64,000 nt of DNA from the NCBI GenBank assembly GCA_035551995.1, contig DASZME010000009.1, positions 93,810 to 157,809 on the forward strand, written 5' to 3'. The notes beneath the pieces were generated by a model. That model saw only the letters and a list, made by a program, of their open reading frames with translations. It did no database searches and had not been told where the DNA came from. This DNA comes from RYN-428 sp035551995. GTDB taxonomy: Bacteria; Planctomycetota; Phycisphaerae; Tepidisphaerales; Tepidisphaeraceae. Shown here one piece after another: positions 1 through 8,932 of the stretch; positions within the stretch are counted from its first letter, which is position 1; each line of letters starts with the position of its first letter. The position numbers were made by a program, and so were the translations under genes.

Positions 1-333
1 CGGTTGCGGCGGTTCCCGGCGTGGGCCTATCCCGCGGCCGCGGCGGCGGCGGTGCTCATCGCATGCCTGGTTTGGTTCGATCGCCCGGCCGCCAACACGG
101 GAATTCTGGTCATTCGAGGGCCAAATCCTCATACGAGCGACCCGATCTCGTCTTCAGGCCCGGCTGAGGAAATTACCCACGCAATGACCAACAGTTTTGA
201 CCAGGGGAATCCCGCCCAGCAGCCCAAGAGCGTCGCTTCGCTCGAAGCCGCCGAGGAGCAGATCGCGGAACTGACCAACGGCGGTTCGGATCCGGTCCGC
301 TCATTTTTCGCCATCCCGGACGCCAATGAATAG
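1..333 (+). CDS. Membrane-anchored protein, 5'-truncated by window edge
   Basis: The reading frame is open at the left edge of the window, so only the C-terminal 110 or so residues are seen. It has basic residues, then one strongly hydrophobic Ala-rich helix (about visible residues 7-26), then an 85-residue polar tail rich in Ser, Pro, Asn and Glu with no recognisable domain. Its stop codon overlaps the start of the next gene by 8 nt, so the two are probably translationally coupled. A helix followed by an exported low-complexity tail next to a small helical membrane protein would fit the end of an anti-sigma factor. That is inference only; the N-terminal domain that would decide it lies outside the window. 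Confidence 0.6.
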   Translation, partial: RLRRFPAWAYPAAAAAAVLIACLVWFDRPAANTGILVIRGPNPHTSDPISSSGPAEEITHAMTNSFDQGNPAQQPKSVASLEAAEEQIAELTNGGSDPVRSFFAIPDANE

Positions 334-1075
334 TCGGCTGATGACATCCCGCCTGCTTGCGTTGTTCCCCTGGTCGCTATGTGCCGTGCTGGTGGCGCTG
401 GCGGTGGTGCGCAGCCGGCCGGCCGTCACCGTTTCCAACGGCGATGGCGCCTTGTTCGATCGACCCGCTCACGACAAGAGCGATATCGAGAAATATCGAG
501 CCGACCATCCGCGCATCGGCGCCACCGAACTCGAAAAGGAATGGGAAGCGGCCAAGCAGTTTCTCAGCGTTCATTCCAAGAACCGCTACGAACAGATCGA
601 ACGCATCCCCGGCGGCCCTAAGAAGCCCTTCGAGCAATTTCTGGTCGGACGCTATCGGATGATAAACCGTCTTAAAGCGCAGTCACCGGAGCTTTACAAC
701 TTGAAAGTGCGCGAGGTCGAACTGGACGACGACGTTTTCGGCATCTGCCTGAAGCTCAAGCGCAACACCGGAGATAAGGCCCGCCTGCAATCCGAATTGA
801 AAGCAAGGATCACCGAACTGTTCGACCTGGGCATTTCGGAACGGAAACTGCGAATCGGCCTCGTGGAAACCGCCTTGGCGGATCAGAAGAAGATTCTCAA
901 GACCGAGCAGGACGGCCGCGAGCAGCTTGTCGACGACCGGTATGGCGCCGTTCTATCCGAGGGCGTCGAAGGCGCCTGGATCGGTCCCAAGCACAACTCC
1001 CCGAAGCCAAAGAGCAATTCCAGCACGATCCCCAGCCTGGGCGATTCCGAACCGAACGTGCCGGCCAATCCGTAG
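326..1075 (+). CDS. Membrane-anchored helical protein of unknown function
   Basis: 249 residues. There is one N-terminal hydrophobic segment (about residues 10-28) that could be an uncleaved anchor or signal. The remainder is charged and mostly helical. Residues about 140-215 are rich in Lys, Glu, Arg and Leu, with heptad-like spacing reminiscent of small periplasmic sensor/chaperone-like proteins. The C-terminal 30 residues are Pro/Ser/Asn-rich and probably disordered. The start at 326 overlaps the upstream stop by 8 nt; an in-frame ATG at 341 is an alternative start. I recognise no family. Coupling to the upstream anchored protein suggests a two-gene envelope module, function unknown. Confidence 0.7.
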   Translation: MNSRLMTSRLLALFPWSLCAVLVALAVVRSRPAVTVSNGDGALFDRPAHDKSDIEKYRADHPRIGATELEKEWEAAKQFLSVHSKNRYEQIERIPGGPKKPFEQFLVGRYRMINRLKAQSPELYNLKVREVELDDDVFGICLKLKRNTGDKARLQSELKARITELFDLGISERKLRIGLVETALADQKKILKTEQDGREQLVDDRYGAVLSEGVEGAWIGPKHNSPKPKSNSSTIPSLGDSEPNVPANP

Positions 1076-1125
1076 GGACGCGGCGCCGTGACGAAATCGT
1101 TATTTCGGAATGGTAATTTCGATTC

Positions 1126-2154
1126 TCACCGTGTTTGAATCCACTCCATATCGGCGATCAACGGCCGATGCGGCGATCCGACGTCCGGCCCCACCCGGCA
1201 CCGGCGGCAACGCCACTGCGAGCCGCTCATGACGTGATCGATCCTGATCGCGGCGCCTTCGGCAAAATAAGTATGGCCGATTCCGAGCCCGGCGGTGGTG
1301 AAGGCGTCGGCGAATTGCGCCCACGATTCGCGGTAGATGCTTCCCTCGCAGATCGTATTAAAATCGCCGCCCAGCATCATGTTGCCGCCTTGCGCCCGCG
1401 CGACGACGCTTAATTTCTGCGATTGTTGCGATCTCACCGCCAGATGTTCCTCCAGGATCTCCGTGCTGTCGGACTTCTGATCGATCACCGCCTGAAACTG
1501 AGTGTGCGGCGACGCAAGATGAATGTTGAAGATGCAGACCTCGCCTCCGGGCGCGGCGAGGTGATAGCGAACGCACGCGCCGCCCCACTTGCTCCAGCGC
1601 GGATCGCCGAAATCTTCGGCGCTCGAGATCGGATACCGGCTGGCGATAGCCAGTTCCCCGTCGCGCCGCCAATGCCATCGCACATCGCCGGCAAACGGCG
1701 CCACCGCCTGCCGCGCCACCCAGGCTTCCTGAAGCAAAATGACGTCCGGGCCGGATTGTTCGATCAATTGGCCCAACGCGGGCCCGTCGAATACTTTGCC
1801 GTGGACGTTGCAGGTGAGAATGCGCAGATGCTGGGTCAGGCGGTGCGGATGAATCAGCGGTCGCCAGGGAACGCAAACATCGATCAACAAAAAAAACGCG
1901 ACATATGCCGCCAGCGCCAGCGCGACCAGCGACCGCCGGCTGACCAGCGCCGCCGTCGGCGCAAGCACGGCCAACGGGAGTGCCGTCACCCAGATGGGGC
2001 CGAACAGCATCAGGGTCGCCAGCCACCAATCGTCTCCCCAGATGCGCAGAAAGAAATAGAAGATGATCAGCACGATCAAATAGGTCCACGACACGCGCGC
2101 GATGGCCCCGCCAAGTCGATTCCGCAAGCCAGTCGGCCGTGGTTGCTTGTTCAT
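1126..2154 (-). CDS. Endonuclease/exonuclease/phosphatase family protein with N-terminal membrane helices
   Basis: 342 residues. The first about 100 residues contain three hydrophobic segments, then a complete EEP (DNase I-like) fold. Catalytic landmarks are visible in order: Asn in TCNVHG, Glu in LLQEAW, the pair in GGDFNT, Asp in IDHV, and a C-terminal His in SPHRP. This architecture resembles the YafD-type membrane-anchored EEP proteins. The family are metal-dependent phosphodiesterases acting on nucleic acids, phospholipids or sugar phosphates; the substrate cannot be told here. The gene is convergent with the gene ending at 1075 and divergent from pyrD. The start at 2154 precedes a basic N-terminus typical of a first transmembrane segment. 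Confidence 0.85.
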   Translation of the reverse strand: MNKQPRPTGLRNRLGGAIARVSWTYLIVLIIFYFFLRIWGDDWWLATLMLFGPIWVTALPLAVLAPTAALVSRRSLVALALAAYVAFFLLIDVCVPWRPLIHPHRLTQHLRILTCNVHGKVFDGPALGQLIEQSGPDVILLQEAWVARQAVAPFAGDVRWHWRRDGELAIASRYPISSAEDFGDPRWSKWGGACVRYHLAAPGGEVCIFNIHLASPHTQFQAVIDQKSDSTEILEEHLAVRSQQSQKLSVVARAQGGNMMLGGDFNTICEGSIYRESWAQFADAFTTAGLGIGHTYFAEGAAIRIDHVMSGSQWRCRRCRVGPDVGSPHRPLIADMEWIQTR

Positions 2155-2255
2155 CCGTGCCGTCGTTTATCTTCCACGGCAAGCCAACCCGCAAGTGGTG
2201 AACCTCGTGGTGAGGGGGTCAAGGGCCAACAAAATGTCATGCACCCAACTTCGTG

Positions 2256-2261
2256 TATAAA
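2256..2261 (+). promoter_or_regulatory. -10 box close to pyrD ATG (possible leaderless transcript)
   Basis: TATAAA ends 9 nt before the ATG at 2271, so a start about 7 nt downstream of the box would put +1 close to the initiation codon. I see no good -35 hexamer and no Shine-Dalgarno sequence. The same arrangement is seen before lhr and tatC in this window. Inference from sequence position only. Confidence 0.35.
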
Positions 2262-2270
2262 ATCGTTCGC

Positions 2271-3281
2271 ATGGCAAACGCGGTGAAAGACCTGTTGGAT
2301 CGAACCTCCTATCTGGGCCTGCGCATCATCCCGCCCGAACCGGCCCACGACCTGGGCAAATGGGCCATGCGCCGTCGATTGCTCGCGCCCGGCCCGATCA
2401 CGCTGCCGGACGAATCGCGCCCGCTTTTATTCGCCCATCGCCTCCCCAACCCGCTCGGCTTGGCCGCCGGTTTCGACAAGAATGCGCAGATTGCGGACGC
2501 GGCCATCGATTACGGTTTCGGCTTCGTCGAAGTCGGCAGCGTCACGTTTCGCGGCGGTTCGGGAAATCCTAAACCGCGCATGTTCCGCCTTGACGACCAG
2601 ACGATCATGAACCGCATGGGCCTCAACGGCGATCCCGCCGAGGTCGTCGCCGCTCGGTTAGCCGATATTCAAACGCCATACTTCGGCGTCAACATCGCCA
2701 AAACCCATTCGCCTGACATTCTCGGCGACGGCGCCATTGAGGACATTCTCGGCAGCTATCGTCTCCTCTCCCGTTTCGGCATGTACACGGCCATCAACGT
2801 ATCGTGTCCCAACACCCGGGAAGGCCGAACTTTTGAGGAGCCAGGTCCGCTGGCCGAGTTGCTCGCCGCCATTAATCCATCCCGCGCGGGCGCCCCCCAA
2901 CGCCCGTTAATGGTCAAGCTTTCCCCCGTGCTCGATCCGCTCGACGCGCCCGGCGTCAAACGGCTGGAGCACGTATTGGACGTCTGCGAATCGGCCGGGG
3001 TCGATGGCTACATCTGCTGCAATACCCAACCCGTCGAACATGAAAAATTCGGCCGCGGCGGCTTGAGCGGAAACGTCGTCCGGCCCAAGGCGCAGCGCAT
3101 GGCGGCGTTCATCGCCGACCGACTGAATCGCCCCGTCATCGGATGCGGCGGAATCTACGACCGCGAACACCTGCACGGCTACCTTCAACGCGGCTGCGTC
3201 GCCGTCCAGGTTTACAACGGCTTCGTCCGCGGACCGCTGGCCGGCGTTCGATTTGCGCATCGGCTACTACGAAACGGCTAA
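2271..3281 (+). CDS. pyrD: Dihydroorotate dehydrogenase, class 2-like (quinone)
   Basis: 336 residues. Oxidises dihydroorotate to orotate in pyrimidine synthesis with FMN; class 2 enzymes pass electrons to membrane quinone. The N-terminal helical extension with PPEPAHDL, then NPLGLAAGFDKN, GSVT, NRMGLN and GGLSG match class 2 enzymes end to end. Oddly, the catalytic-loop sequence reads NVSCPNT, with Cys179 where class 2 enzymes normally carry Ser; Cys is the base in class 1. An in-frame GTG at 2253 would add six residues, but ATG 2271 is preferred because the region before it looks like a -10 box. The gene is divergent from the EEP gene. Quinone use fits the menaquinol-linked respiratory block further along. 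Confidence 0.9.
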   Translation: MANAVKDLLDRTSYLGLRIIPPEPAHDLGKWAMRRRLLAPGPITLPDESRPLLFAHRLPNPLGLAAGFDKNAQIADAAIDYGFGFVEVGSVTFRGGSGNPKPRMFRLDDQTIMNRMGLNGDPAEVVAARLADIQTPYFGVNIAKTHSPDILGDGAIEDILGSYRLLSRFGMYTAINVSCPNTREGRTFEEPGPLAELLAAINPSRAGAPQRPLMVKLSPVLDPLDAPGVKRLEHVLDVCESAGVDGYICCNTQPVEHEKFGRGGLSGNVVRPKAQRMAAFIADRLNRPVIGCGGIYDREHLHGYLQRGCVAVQVYNGFVRGPLAGVRFAHRLLRNG

Positions 3282-3336
3282 GAAAAACCATCCGCGAATG
3301 AACCCGGCGCGGCCCGCTGGCCGCGACCAAAGACTT

Positions 3337-3459
3337 AAACCACGGATTTCGCCGATCGACACGGATGGAAGAGTTCTCGCTCTTCATCAGTAAAATCGTC
3401 GCAACCCGTGGTTCGTTTTCCAAGGCGTGAAAAAATCTTGTCGCCACACAAGGTAATGA
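3337..3459 (+). repeat. Dispersed intergenic repeat B, copy 1
   Basis: The 37 bases at 3423-3459 match the reverse complement of 18201-18237 with only two differences. The shared core is AAAAAATCTTGTCGCC followed by ACACAAGG. The upstream half (ACCACGG...GACACGGATGG, about 3339-3369) also aligns with 18295-18333. The element fills most of the gap between pyrD and the alcohol dehydrogenase gene and has no reading frame. It belongs to a class of 'cacggat' intergenic repeats; its mobility is unknown. Confidence 0.75.
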
Positions 3460-3492
3460 ACGAATAGTGTTGCGGAGCGTTCAGCTTAACCC

Positions 3493-4665
3493 ATGAATAA
3501 ATTCGACTTCTACAGCGTTCCCCGCATTCTCTTCGGCGGCGGGCAGTTCTCGCGGGTCGGGGAACTGACCTCGCAGTTCGGCCGACGCGCGTTCATCGTT
3601 TATAACGGGTCGCAGGCGATCGCGGACCGGCTTATCGCGATGATTGACGCGGCGGGAATTGGCCACGAAATATTTCGCCAGCATGGCGAGCCGAAAGTTC
3701 AGGACATCGACGCGGCGATCGATCTCGCCCGCCGAGCGATGTCGGACGTGGTGATCGGGCTCGGGGGCGGGAGCGCAATCGACGCCGCCAAGGCGGTCGC
3801 CGGGCTTATTTCCAATGGGGGATCGGCGCTGGATTACATGGAAGTAATCGGCAAAGGACAGAAGCTGACGCGGGCCGCCGCCCCGTGGATCGCGATCCCC
3901 ACCACCGCCGGCACAGGCGCCGAGGCGACCCGCAACGCCGTCATCGGCGCGCCGGAGCGGCGCTTCAAAGCGAGCATCCGCGGCGAGCAGCTTCTTGCCC
4001 GCGTCGCACTGATCGACCCGGAGCTCGGCGTCACCACGCCGCCCAACGTCACGGCCAGTTCCGGCATGGATGCGCTCTGCCAATGCATCGAATCCTACAC
4101 CTCGACCGGCGCCCATCCGATGACCGATGCGCTGGCGCTGCGAGGAATTACGCTCGCCGCGCGATCGTTGCGACGCGCTTATTCGAACGGCGATGATGAT
4201 CTTGACGCGCGCGAAGCGATGGCGATGACCGCGTTGCTCAGCGGCATCGCGCTGACCAACGCGGGGCTTGGCGCCGTGCATGGTTTCGCCGCGCCGCTGG
4301 GCGCCAATTTCCCGGCGCCGCACGGGACGATCTGCGCCGCGTTATTGCCGGGCGTCATCGCGGCAAACGTCGCGTGGCTTCGGGCCGAATCGGAAGATCA
4401 TCCGGTCCTTGGCCGGTATGCGACGATCGGCCGAGCGCTTTCGGCCGAGAGCGGATTAACCGATCCGCAGGCGATCGACGCCGCCATTCTTTTCTGCGTC
4501 GATTTATCGCAGGAGCTTCATATTCCGCCGCTGGGGCAATTTCGGATCGCCGAGGCCGACGTGCCCGCGATGGTCGAACTGGCGAAAAAAGCCAGCAGCA
4601 TGCGCTTTAATCCGGCGACGCTCTCGGACGCGGCGCTCAACGGAATCCTCAGTGATGCGTTATAG
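3493..4665 (+). CDS. Iron-containing alcohol dehydrogenase family protein
   Basis: 390 residues, a normal length for the family. NAD(P)-dependent oxidoreductase acting on alcohols/aldehydes or related substrates. Dinucleotide-binding GGGSAIDAAK lies at 91-100 and PTTAGTGAE at 136-144. Metal ligands of the family (Asp, His, His, His) align to Asp193, Gln197, His263 and His277. The second ligand is therefore Gln rather than His, a variant I recall from some subgroups such as maleylacetate-reductase-like proteins. Substrate and metal cannot be fixed from sequence. It stands alone between repeat-containing intergenic regions, so context gives no pathway. Confidence 0.88.
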   Translation: MNKFDFYSVPRILFGGGQFSRVGELTSQFGRRAFIVYNGSQAIADRLIAMIDAAGIGHEIFRQHGEPKVQDIDAAIDLARRAMSDVVIGLGGGSAIDAAKAVAGLISNGGSALDYMEVIGKGQKLTRAAAPWIAIPTTAGTGAEATRNAVIGAPERRFKASIRGEQLLARVALIDPELGVTTPPNVTASSGMDALCQCIESYTSTGAHPMTDALALRGITLAARSLRRAYSNGDDDLDAREAMAMTALLSGIALTNAGLGAVHGFAAPLGANFPAPHGTICAALLPGVIAANVAWLRAESEDHPVLGRYATIGRALSAESGLTDPQAIDAAILFCVDLSQELHIPPLGQFRIAEADVPAMVELAKKASSMRFNPATLSDAALNGILSDAL

Positions 4666-4772
4666 CGGCGCTCGTCGATTTATATCCGTGGCGCTTTGCG
4701 CCGCGCGATCGGCTCGGAATTCTCGACTGGAGCATTTCTTGCGTTGGTGAGGACCTCGGGTCGCGAATCAAC

Positions 4773-4828
4773 GCCTCGCGAACGGGGCCGCTAAACGGAG
4801 AGACGCTTTAGCAATCGGAAAAATTCTC
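4773..4828 (+). repeat. Dispersed stem-loop repeat A, copy 1 (degenerate stem)
   Basis: GCCTCGCGAACGGGGC, then CGCTAAACG, then an AGACGCTTTAGCAATCGG tail followed by AAAAATTCTC. It aligns with the copies at 8933, 15911, 33813 and 59106 over stem and tail. The stem is imperfect here but the tail is well kept. It lies in the gap upstream of the large GH-like gene. Confidence 0.7.
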
Positions 4829-4924
4829 TACATTGCTCGCCACGTTTTGCGAGTATGACTTAACGCATCGCCGAACGTGGAGTATCCGCTGAATAAGCAT
4901 CTTCTCAATCATGCAGAGGTCTCA

Positions 4925-7900
4925 ATGCACTATCCGCCCCGATCCCCAGCGCCGGTCACTTATTTTCTTGCTTTGGTGGTTGTTCTGTTGAATTGTGATC
5001 TGCGTCATGCGGACGCGCAGACGATCTCGGGGGCGCGAATGCCGGGGTATGCGCAAACGCTCGGCGTTGTGCTCAATCAGAAGAGCTACCCTTATTCCGC
5101 GCAGCTGATCGGCAGTTCCGTGCCGGGAAATATTTTGAATCCGGGAGAAGCGGCCAGCTTTACCTTTCAGTTGGTCAACAACACCGATAAGCCGATCGTC
5201 GCCAAGGCGAAGGTCGATTTGATTCGATACGCGACGCGAGGAATACCTGGCGATATCTGGACGCCGCTGATGTACAAGATCGCCGATGCCGGTTCGACCC
5301 CGATCGACGTAAATCTCGCCGCAGAGGGTTTTGAGGATATTACCGTGACGCCGGCGGTTCCCGCTGAATTTGGGGCCTATGCGCTGGTGGTCGATCTTGG
5401 AGGCGATGGGCGGGCGATGGTGAGCACGTTCGTGCGGACATTCGCGGTCTCCAATAAGCGCGTCCAATATTCCAAGCTCTGTCTCGATTCGATGCCGCTG
5501 GACGTGCTCAAGCGGCTTGGGGTTCATGCGATTCGATATGAGGTCAGCTACAAGCCGACGACCGACAAGGATTTTCCCGAGTGGCTGGAGAAGCATGCCG
5601 AGCGGCTCAAGGCGCTGCAAGACGCCAACATCACGACGATGTTCATGGTCGGCGGTCCCGCGTTCTTCGGAGACTGGGAGCCGCTCAAACAGCCCAGGCC
5701 ATGGCTGGATGAAAACGCGGTGATGAAGGAGACGAAGTTTGATCTGGCGTGGGTTCCGTCGTACGACGCCGACTACGAGAAATTCTGCCACACGCTGGCG
5801 GCGAAATTCGGCTGGCCCAAAGGCCCTTGCACGGCGTTTTATCTTTGGAATGAGCCGTGGGAGGGTTTGTCGATTTCCGGCTGGGGCGCGGACATGCTTC
5901 GTTATCGTGAGATCTTCACCCGCATGTGCCGGGGCGTCGAAGAGGCTCGCAAGAACGACGGCGTGCAGATATTGCTCGGCGGTTTTGATTCGACGTCCAA
6001 CGCGATGGATAAAATGTTCGGAGACGGGTCCGACGAATTCCTGAAATGGTGCGACTTCATCAGCATTCACTACCAGGGTCTGGACGCGCATACGACGGTG
6101 AAGAAATGGGTCGATCGAAAAAGCCCCAACGGCCGGGTGAAAATCTGGGACACCGAAAGCTGGATCGCCAACACCGACGATCGCGTCGCCGCCGCCATCG
6201 CGGCCGACCGGGCGGCGGGATATGACCGCGCGATGGGCATCTACGGAGGAGATATTTCCGACGCCCAGGACGGGGTCGTCCGAACCGCCGACGGCAAGAC
6301 CCTGCGCGTGAAGGTAACCGAAGCGTGGCCGGTCGCGGCTTCGGTCGGCGCCGCCAACCATTTCATCGGCGAACGCCCCTTCCGCGAACTGCTCTTCAAG
6401 AACGGCCTTCCCTGGGTGATGGTATTCGATGGCGACGCCATGGACGATGGCGCGGCAAATCCCGAAGACGCCACGGTGGTCGTCGTCGGCGATCTTGGCG
6501 AAGAATTCAAACCCGATGATCTTCCATTCCGCACGGCAAGAGGGTTTGCCGAGATCGCCCACAAGCGCGACCTGAAGAAACAACTGGCGGCGATGCCCGC
6601 CAACGCCCCGGCCCCGGACCGCACGGCTTTGGAAACGGCGATCGCCAAGCCCGAGGTTCTCAGCGGCGCCACGATGACGATCGCCGCCGATCCCCGGTTC
6701 AGCCTGTTCGATTTCTACGGGAATCCGGCGCCGGCCAAAGATGGCAAGATCGTGATCCCGCTGGATGGCCGCGGTTTTTTCCTTCGCGGCGACGGCAAGC
6801 CGGGATCGGTCGCGGCAATGCTCGCCGCCATCCGCGCCTCGCGCGTCGAGGGGATCGAGCCGCTTGCGATTGTCGCCCATGACATGATCGCGCGCGTCGA
6901 ACAACGACCGGCTCTCCGTCTGTCCCTGACCAATATTCTGAATCGGCCGGTGACCGGAAAACTGACTGCCGCGCTCGGGAAGTTGACGCTCCAGCAACCG
7001 GCCCAGTCGATCGCGTTCGCGCCAAACGAGGCCAGGGAAATCGAAATTCCCATCACCGGCGGCGAATCGGTTTCGGACAACACGTATCCGCTTTCCGTCG
7101 CCTTCGACGCCGGCGCCGACGGTACCGCCGTTCATGAAGAGGCGATGCACGTGAACGTCATTCCGCGCCGCACGATCGTCGTGGACGGGAACCTCGACGA
7201 TTGGAAGGACGTTTTGCCGCAGATTATCAAGAGCGCCGGACCGGGTGGCCCCACGCTCACCGAAGCGGCATGGCTGCCGTTCAAGAAATTCGATCAGACC
7301 GTCGGTAAAGGTTTGGCCGCCGGCTACATGGCATACGACGACAGCAATTTTTATTTCGCGGCCAAGATCGCCGACGACACGCCTGACGAGGGAATGCCTC
7401 GATTTGAGACGCTGAATCCCGACGAGTTTTTCTATCCGGAGGTCTGCTATCGGGTCGATCGGGAACACGCCCTACAGAAAAAGGACGTGACATGGGCCGA
7501 ATCGACCCAGGACGCGCGGGCCCTGCAAAAGCCGCAAGGCGACGGCAAGGATCGCGTGGCCGCCGCCTGGCAGACAACGCTTCAGTCATTCGCGATCGAC
7601 GTGAAGTTGCCCGAGGGCCAGCCGCACCGGGTCGCCCTTTATCTGCTCGATTGGGTCCAGCCCGGCCAGCGCGGCGCCGTCGTCGAGATCATCAATAAAG
7701 CCACCGGACGATCGCTCGCCCGGAATGTTTTTACCCGACTAAGCTACGGCAAATACGCCGTCTACGATCTGGCCGGCGACGTCCGTATTAAAGTCAGCGG
7801 CACGAACGGCGCGGGCGGCGTCGTCAGCGGAATCTTCTTCGATCCGGCGCCGGCCAGTCCCAAGGCGCGCGGCGTCTTTGGAAAATATCTGAAAACCGAC

Positions 7901-8599
7901 GAGGAAACCCAAGGAAACTGGAAAGGCGTCTATGGCGCCGAGGGATATCACGTCATCGGCGCCGACGCGAAGTATCCGCAATATGTGACGGTCGATTTGC
8001 CGGACATAGTGAACACGCAGGAGCTTCACTGGCCGCAGGGCGTGCGGCGATATTCGTATCGCAAAACTCCGCAGCTTCCCGCCGGTAATTCCCCCAGGCA
8101 CGACAACGTGCAGATCGCTTTCAACGTGCTCGGCGCCGATGAAAAGCCGTGGTATCCCTATCCCCCCGGCACGCTGCCCGGCTTCACCACTTACGCCGAC
8201 ACCGATTATGAATACGCCTTGAACCCCATCGCGGAAAAATATGGCGGCGGAACGGAAATCTGGCGCATGCTTGTCCCTGGCATGCCGCGAAAAAATTTCT
8301 ACGCGCGCGAACCAAAGAGCCCGTTCGACGGCCCGGTCAAAGGCGGCAAACTCGTCATTCATCACGAGTCCGGCACGCGCCTCGTTGAATGCTCCATTCC
8401 CTGGACCGAAATGCCCGCCGTAAAAAAACGGCTCGACAACGGCCAGACCATCAAGTTCTCATTCCGCGTGAACGACAACGCCGACACCGGCTGCATGGAG
8501 CTTTCGCGTGATCGAAGCGTGGCCAAGCACAATGGATCTTTTCATGTGGATTGGGTGGAGCATTGGGCGAACGAGTTGGAATTTGGGTTTGAGAAATAA
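4925..8599 (+). CDS. Secreted multidomain glycoside hydrolase-like protein (clan GH-A fold, CBM9-like domain)
   Basis: 1224 residues with an N-terminal signal peptide (hydrophobic core FLALVVVLLN, then Ala/Asp). ATG 4925 is chosen over GTG 4877 because AGAGG lies 8 nt upstream and the signal peptide then begins properly. A beta-rich domain (to about 180) is followed by a (beta/alpha)8-like region. FYLWNEPWEG gives a plausible acid/base Glu310 and IWDTESW a plausible nucleophile Glu411, the usual clan GH-A spacing (GH5/GH39-like). About residue 748 onward, VDGNLDDW begins a CBM9/DOMON-like beta sandwich, with more beta-rich sequence to the end. The likely role is extracellular or periplasmic polysaccharide breakdown; the family number and substrate are not resolved. 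No neighbouring transporter. Confidence 0.75.
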   Translation: MHYPPRSPAPVTYFLALVVVLLNCDLRHADAQTISGARMPGYAQTLGVVLNQKSYPYSAQLIGSSVPGNILNPGEAASFTFQLVNNTDKPIVAKAKVDLIRYATRGIPGDIWTPLMYKIADAGSTPIDVNLAAEGFEDITVTPAVPAEFGAYALVVDLGGDGRAMVSTFVRTFAVSNKRVQYSKLCLDSMPLDVLKRLGVHAIRYEVSYKPTTDKDFPEWLEKHAERLKALQDANITTMFMVGGPAFFGDWEPLKQPRPWLDENAVMKETKFDLAWVPSYDADYEKFCHTLAAKFGWPKGPCTAFYLWNEPWEGLSISGWGADMLRYREIFTRMCRGVEEARKNDGVQILLGGFDSTSNAMDKMFGDGSDEFLKWCDFISIHYQGLDAHTTVKKWVDRKSPNGRVKIWDTESWIANTDDRVAAAIAADRAAGYDRAMGIYGGDISDAQDGVVRTADGKTLRVKVTEAWPVAASVGAANHFIGERPFRELLFKNGLPWVMVFDGDAMDDGAANPEDATVVVVGDLGEEFKPDDLPFRTARGFAEIAHKRDLKKQLAAMPANAPAPDRTALETAIAKPEVLSGATMTIAADPRFSLFDFYGNPAPAKDGKIVIPLDGRGFFLRGDGKPGSVAAMLAAIRASRVEGIEPLAIVAHDMIARVEQRPALRLSLTNILNRPVTGKLTAALGKLTLQQPAQSIAFAPNEAREIEIPITGGESVSDNTYPLSVAFDAGADGTAVHEEAMHVNVIPRRTIVVDGNLDDWKDVLPQIIKSAGPGGPTLTEAAWLPFKKFDQTVGKGLAAGYMAYDDSNFYFAAKIADDTPDEGMPRFETLNPDEFFYPEVCYRVDREHALQKKDVTWAESTQDARALQKPQGDGKDRVAAAWQTTLQSFAIDVKLPEGQPHRVALYLLDWVQPGQRGAVVEIINKATGRSLARNVFTRLSYGKYAVYDLAGDVRIKVSGTNGAGGVVSGIFFDPAPASPKARGVFGKYLKTDEETQGNWKGVYGAEGYHVIGADAKYPQYVTVDLPDIVNTQELHWPQGVRRYSYRKTPQLPAGNSPRHDNVQIAFNVLGADEKPWYPYPPGTLPGFTTYADTDYEYALNPIAEKYGGGTEIWRMLVPGMPRKNFYAREPKSPFDGPVKGGKLVIHHESGTRLVECSIPWTEMPAVKKRLDNGQTIKFSFRVNDNADTGCMELSRDRSVAKHNGSFHVDWVEHWANELEFGFEK

Positions 8600-8636
8600 A
8601 GGAAATCAGACGGAGGGGTGCGCAGTCATTGGCCGA

Positions 8637-8882
8637 TTAGACAACGGCGAGCGGACGGACCGAGAGAATTTCGTCGGCGCGAAGAAGTTCTATGGCGGTC
8701 TCGGGAACAGCGACCACCGCGATGGATTCGCCGACGGCGTTGAAAACCTCCAACACGCACCCGCGGACGCCATGTGCCGGATGAGGCACGTATTCGAGGA
8801 GCGTCGAAACGTCGCCGGCTTTCAGATTGTGTCCGGGGATCGCGATTTTCAACGAGACGCGATCGTAAAGTCGGGTTGACAT
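8637..8882 (-). CDS. DUF4926-like small protein
   Basis: 81 residues. The sequence YDRVSLKIAIPGHNLKAGDV, then a VLEVFN strand and IAVVAVPE, follows the pattern of DUF4926 small beta-barrel proteins (YDxVxLxxxIPxxxLxxGDxG). These are often found beside toxin-antitoxin-like or DUF6883 genes. No partner gene lies next to it here. It follows purC on the same strand, separated by repeat A copy 2. Its function is unknown; the family assignment rests on pattern only. Confidence 0.6.
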   Translation of the reverse strand: MSTRLYDRVSLKIAIPGHNLKAGDVSTLLEYVPHPAHGVRGCVLEVFNAVGESIAVVAVPETAIELLRADEILSVRPLAVV

Positions 8883-8932
8883 TTTCTACTCCTTGTGCGG
8901 CTTGAGCGTTACAAAATGAAACCGCGAAAAAC

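Noticed and set aside
4922..7468. 848-residue open frame on the minus strand
   Set aside because: Lies entirely within the GH-like gene on the other strand, has Arg/Asp-rich composition typical of antisense frames in GC-rich DNA, and no motif or ribosome site.
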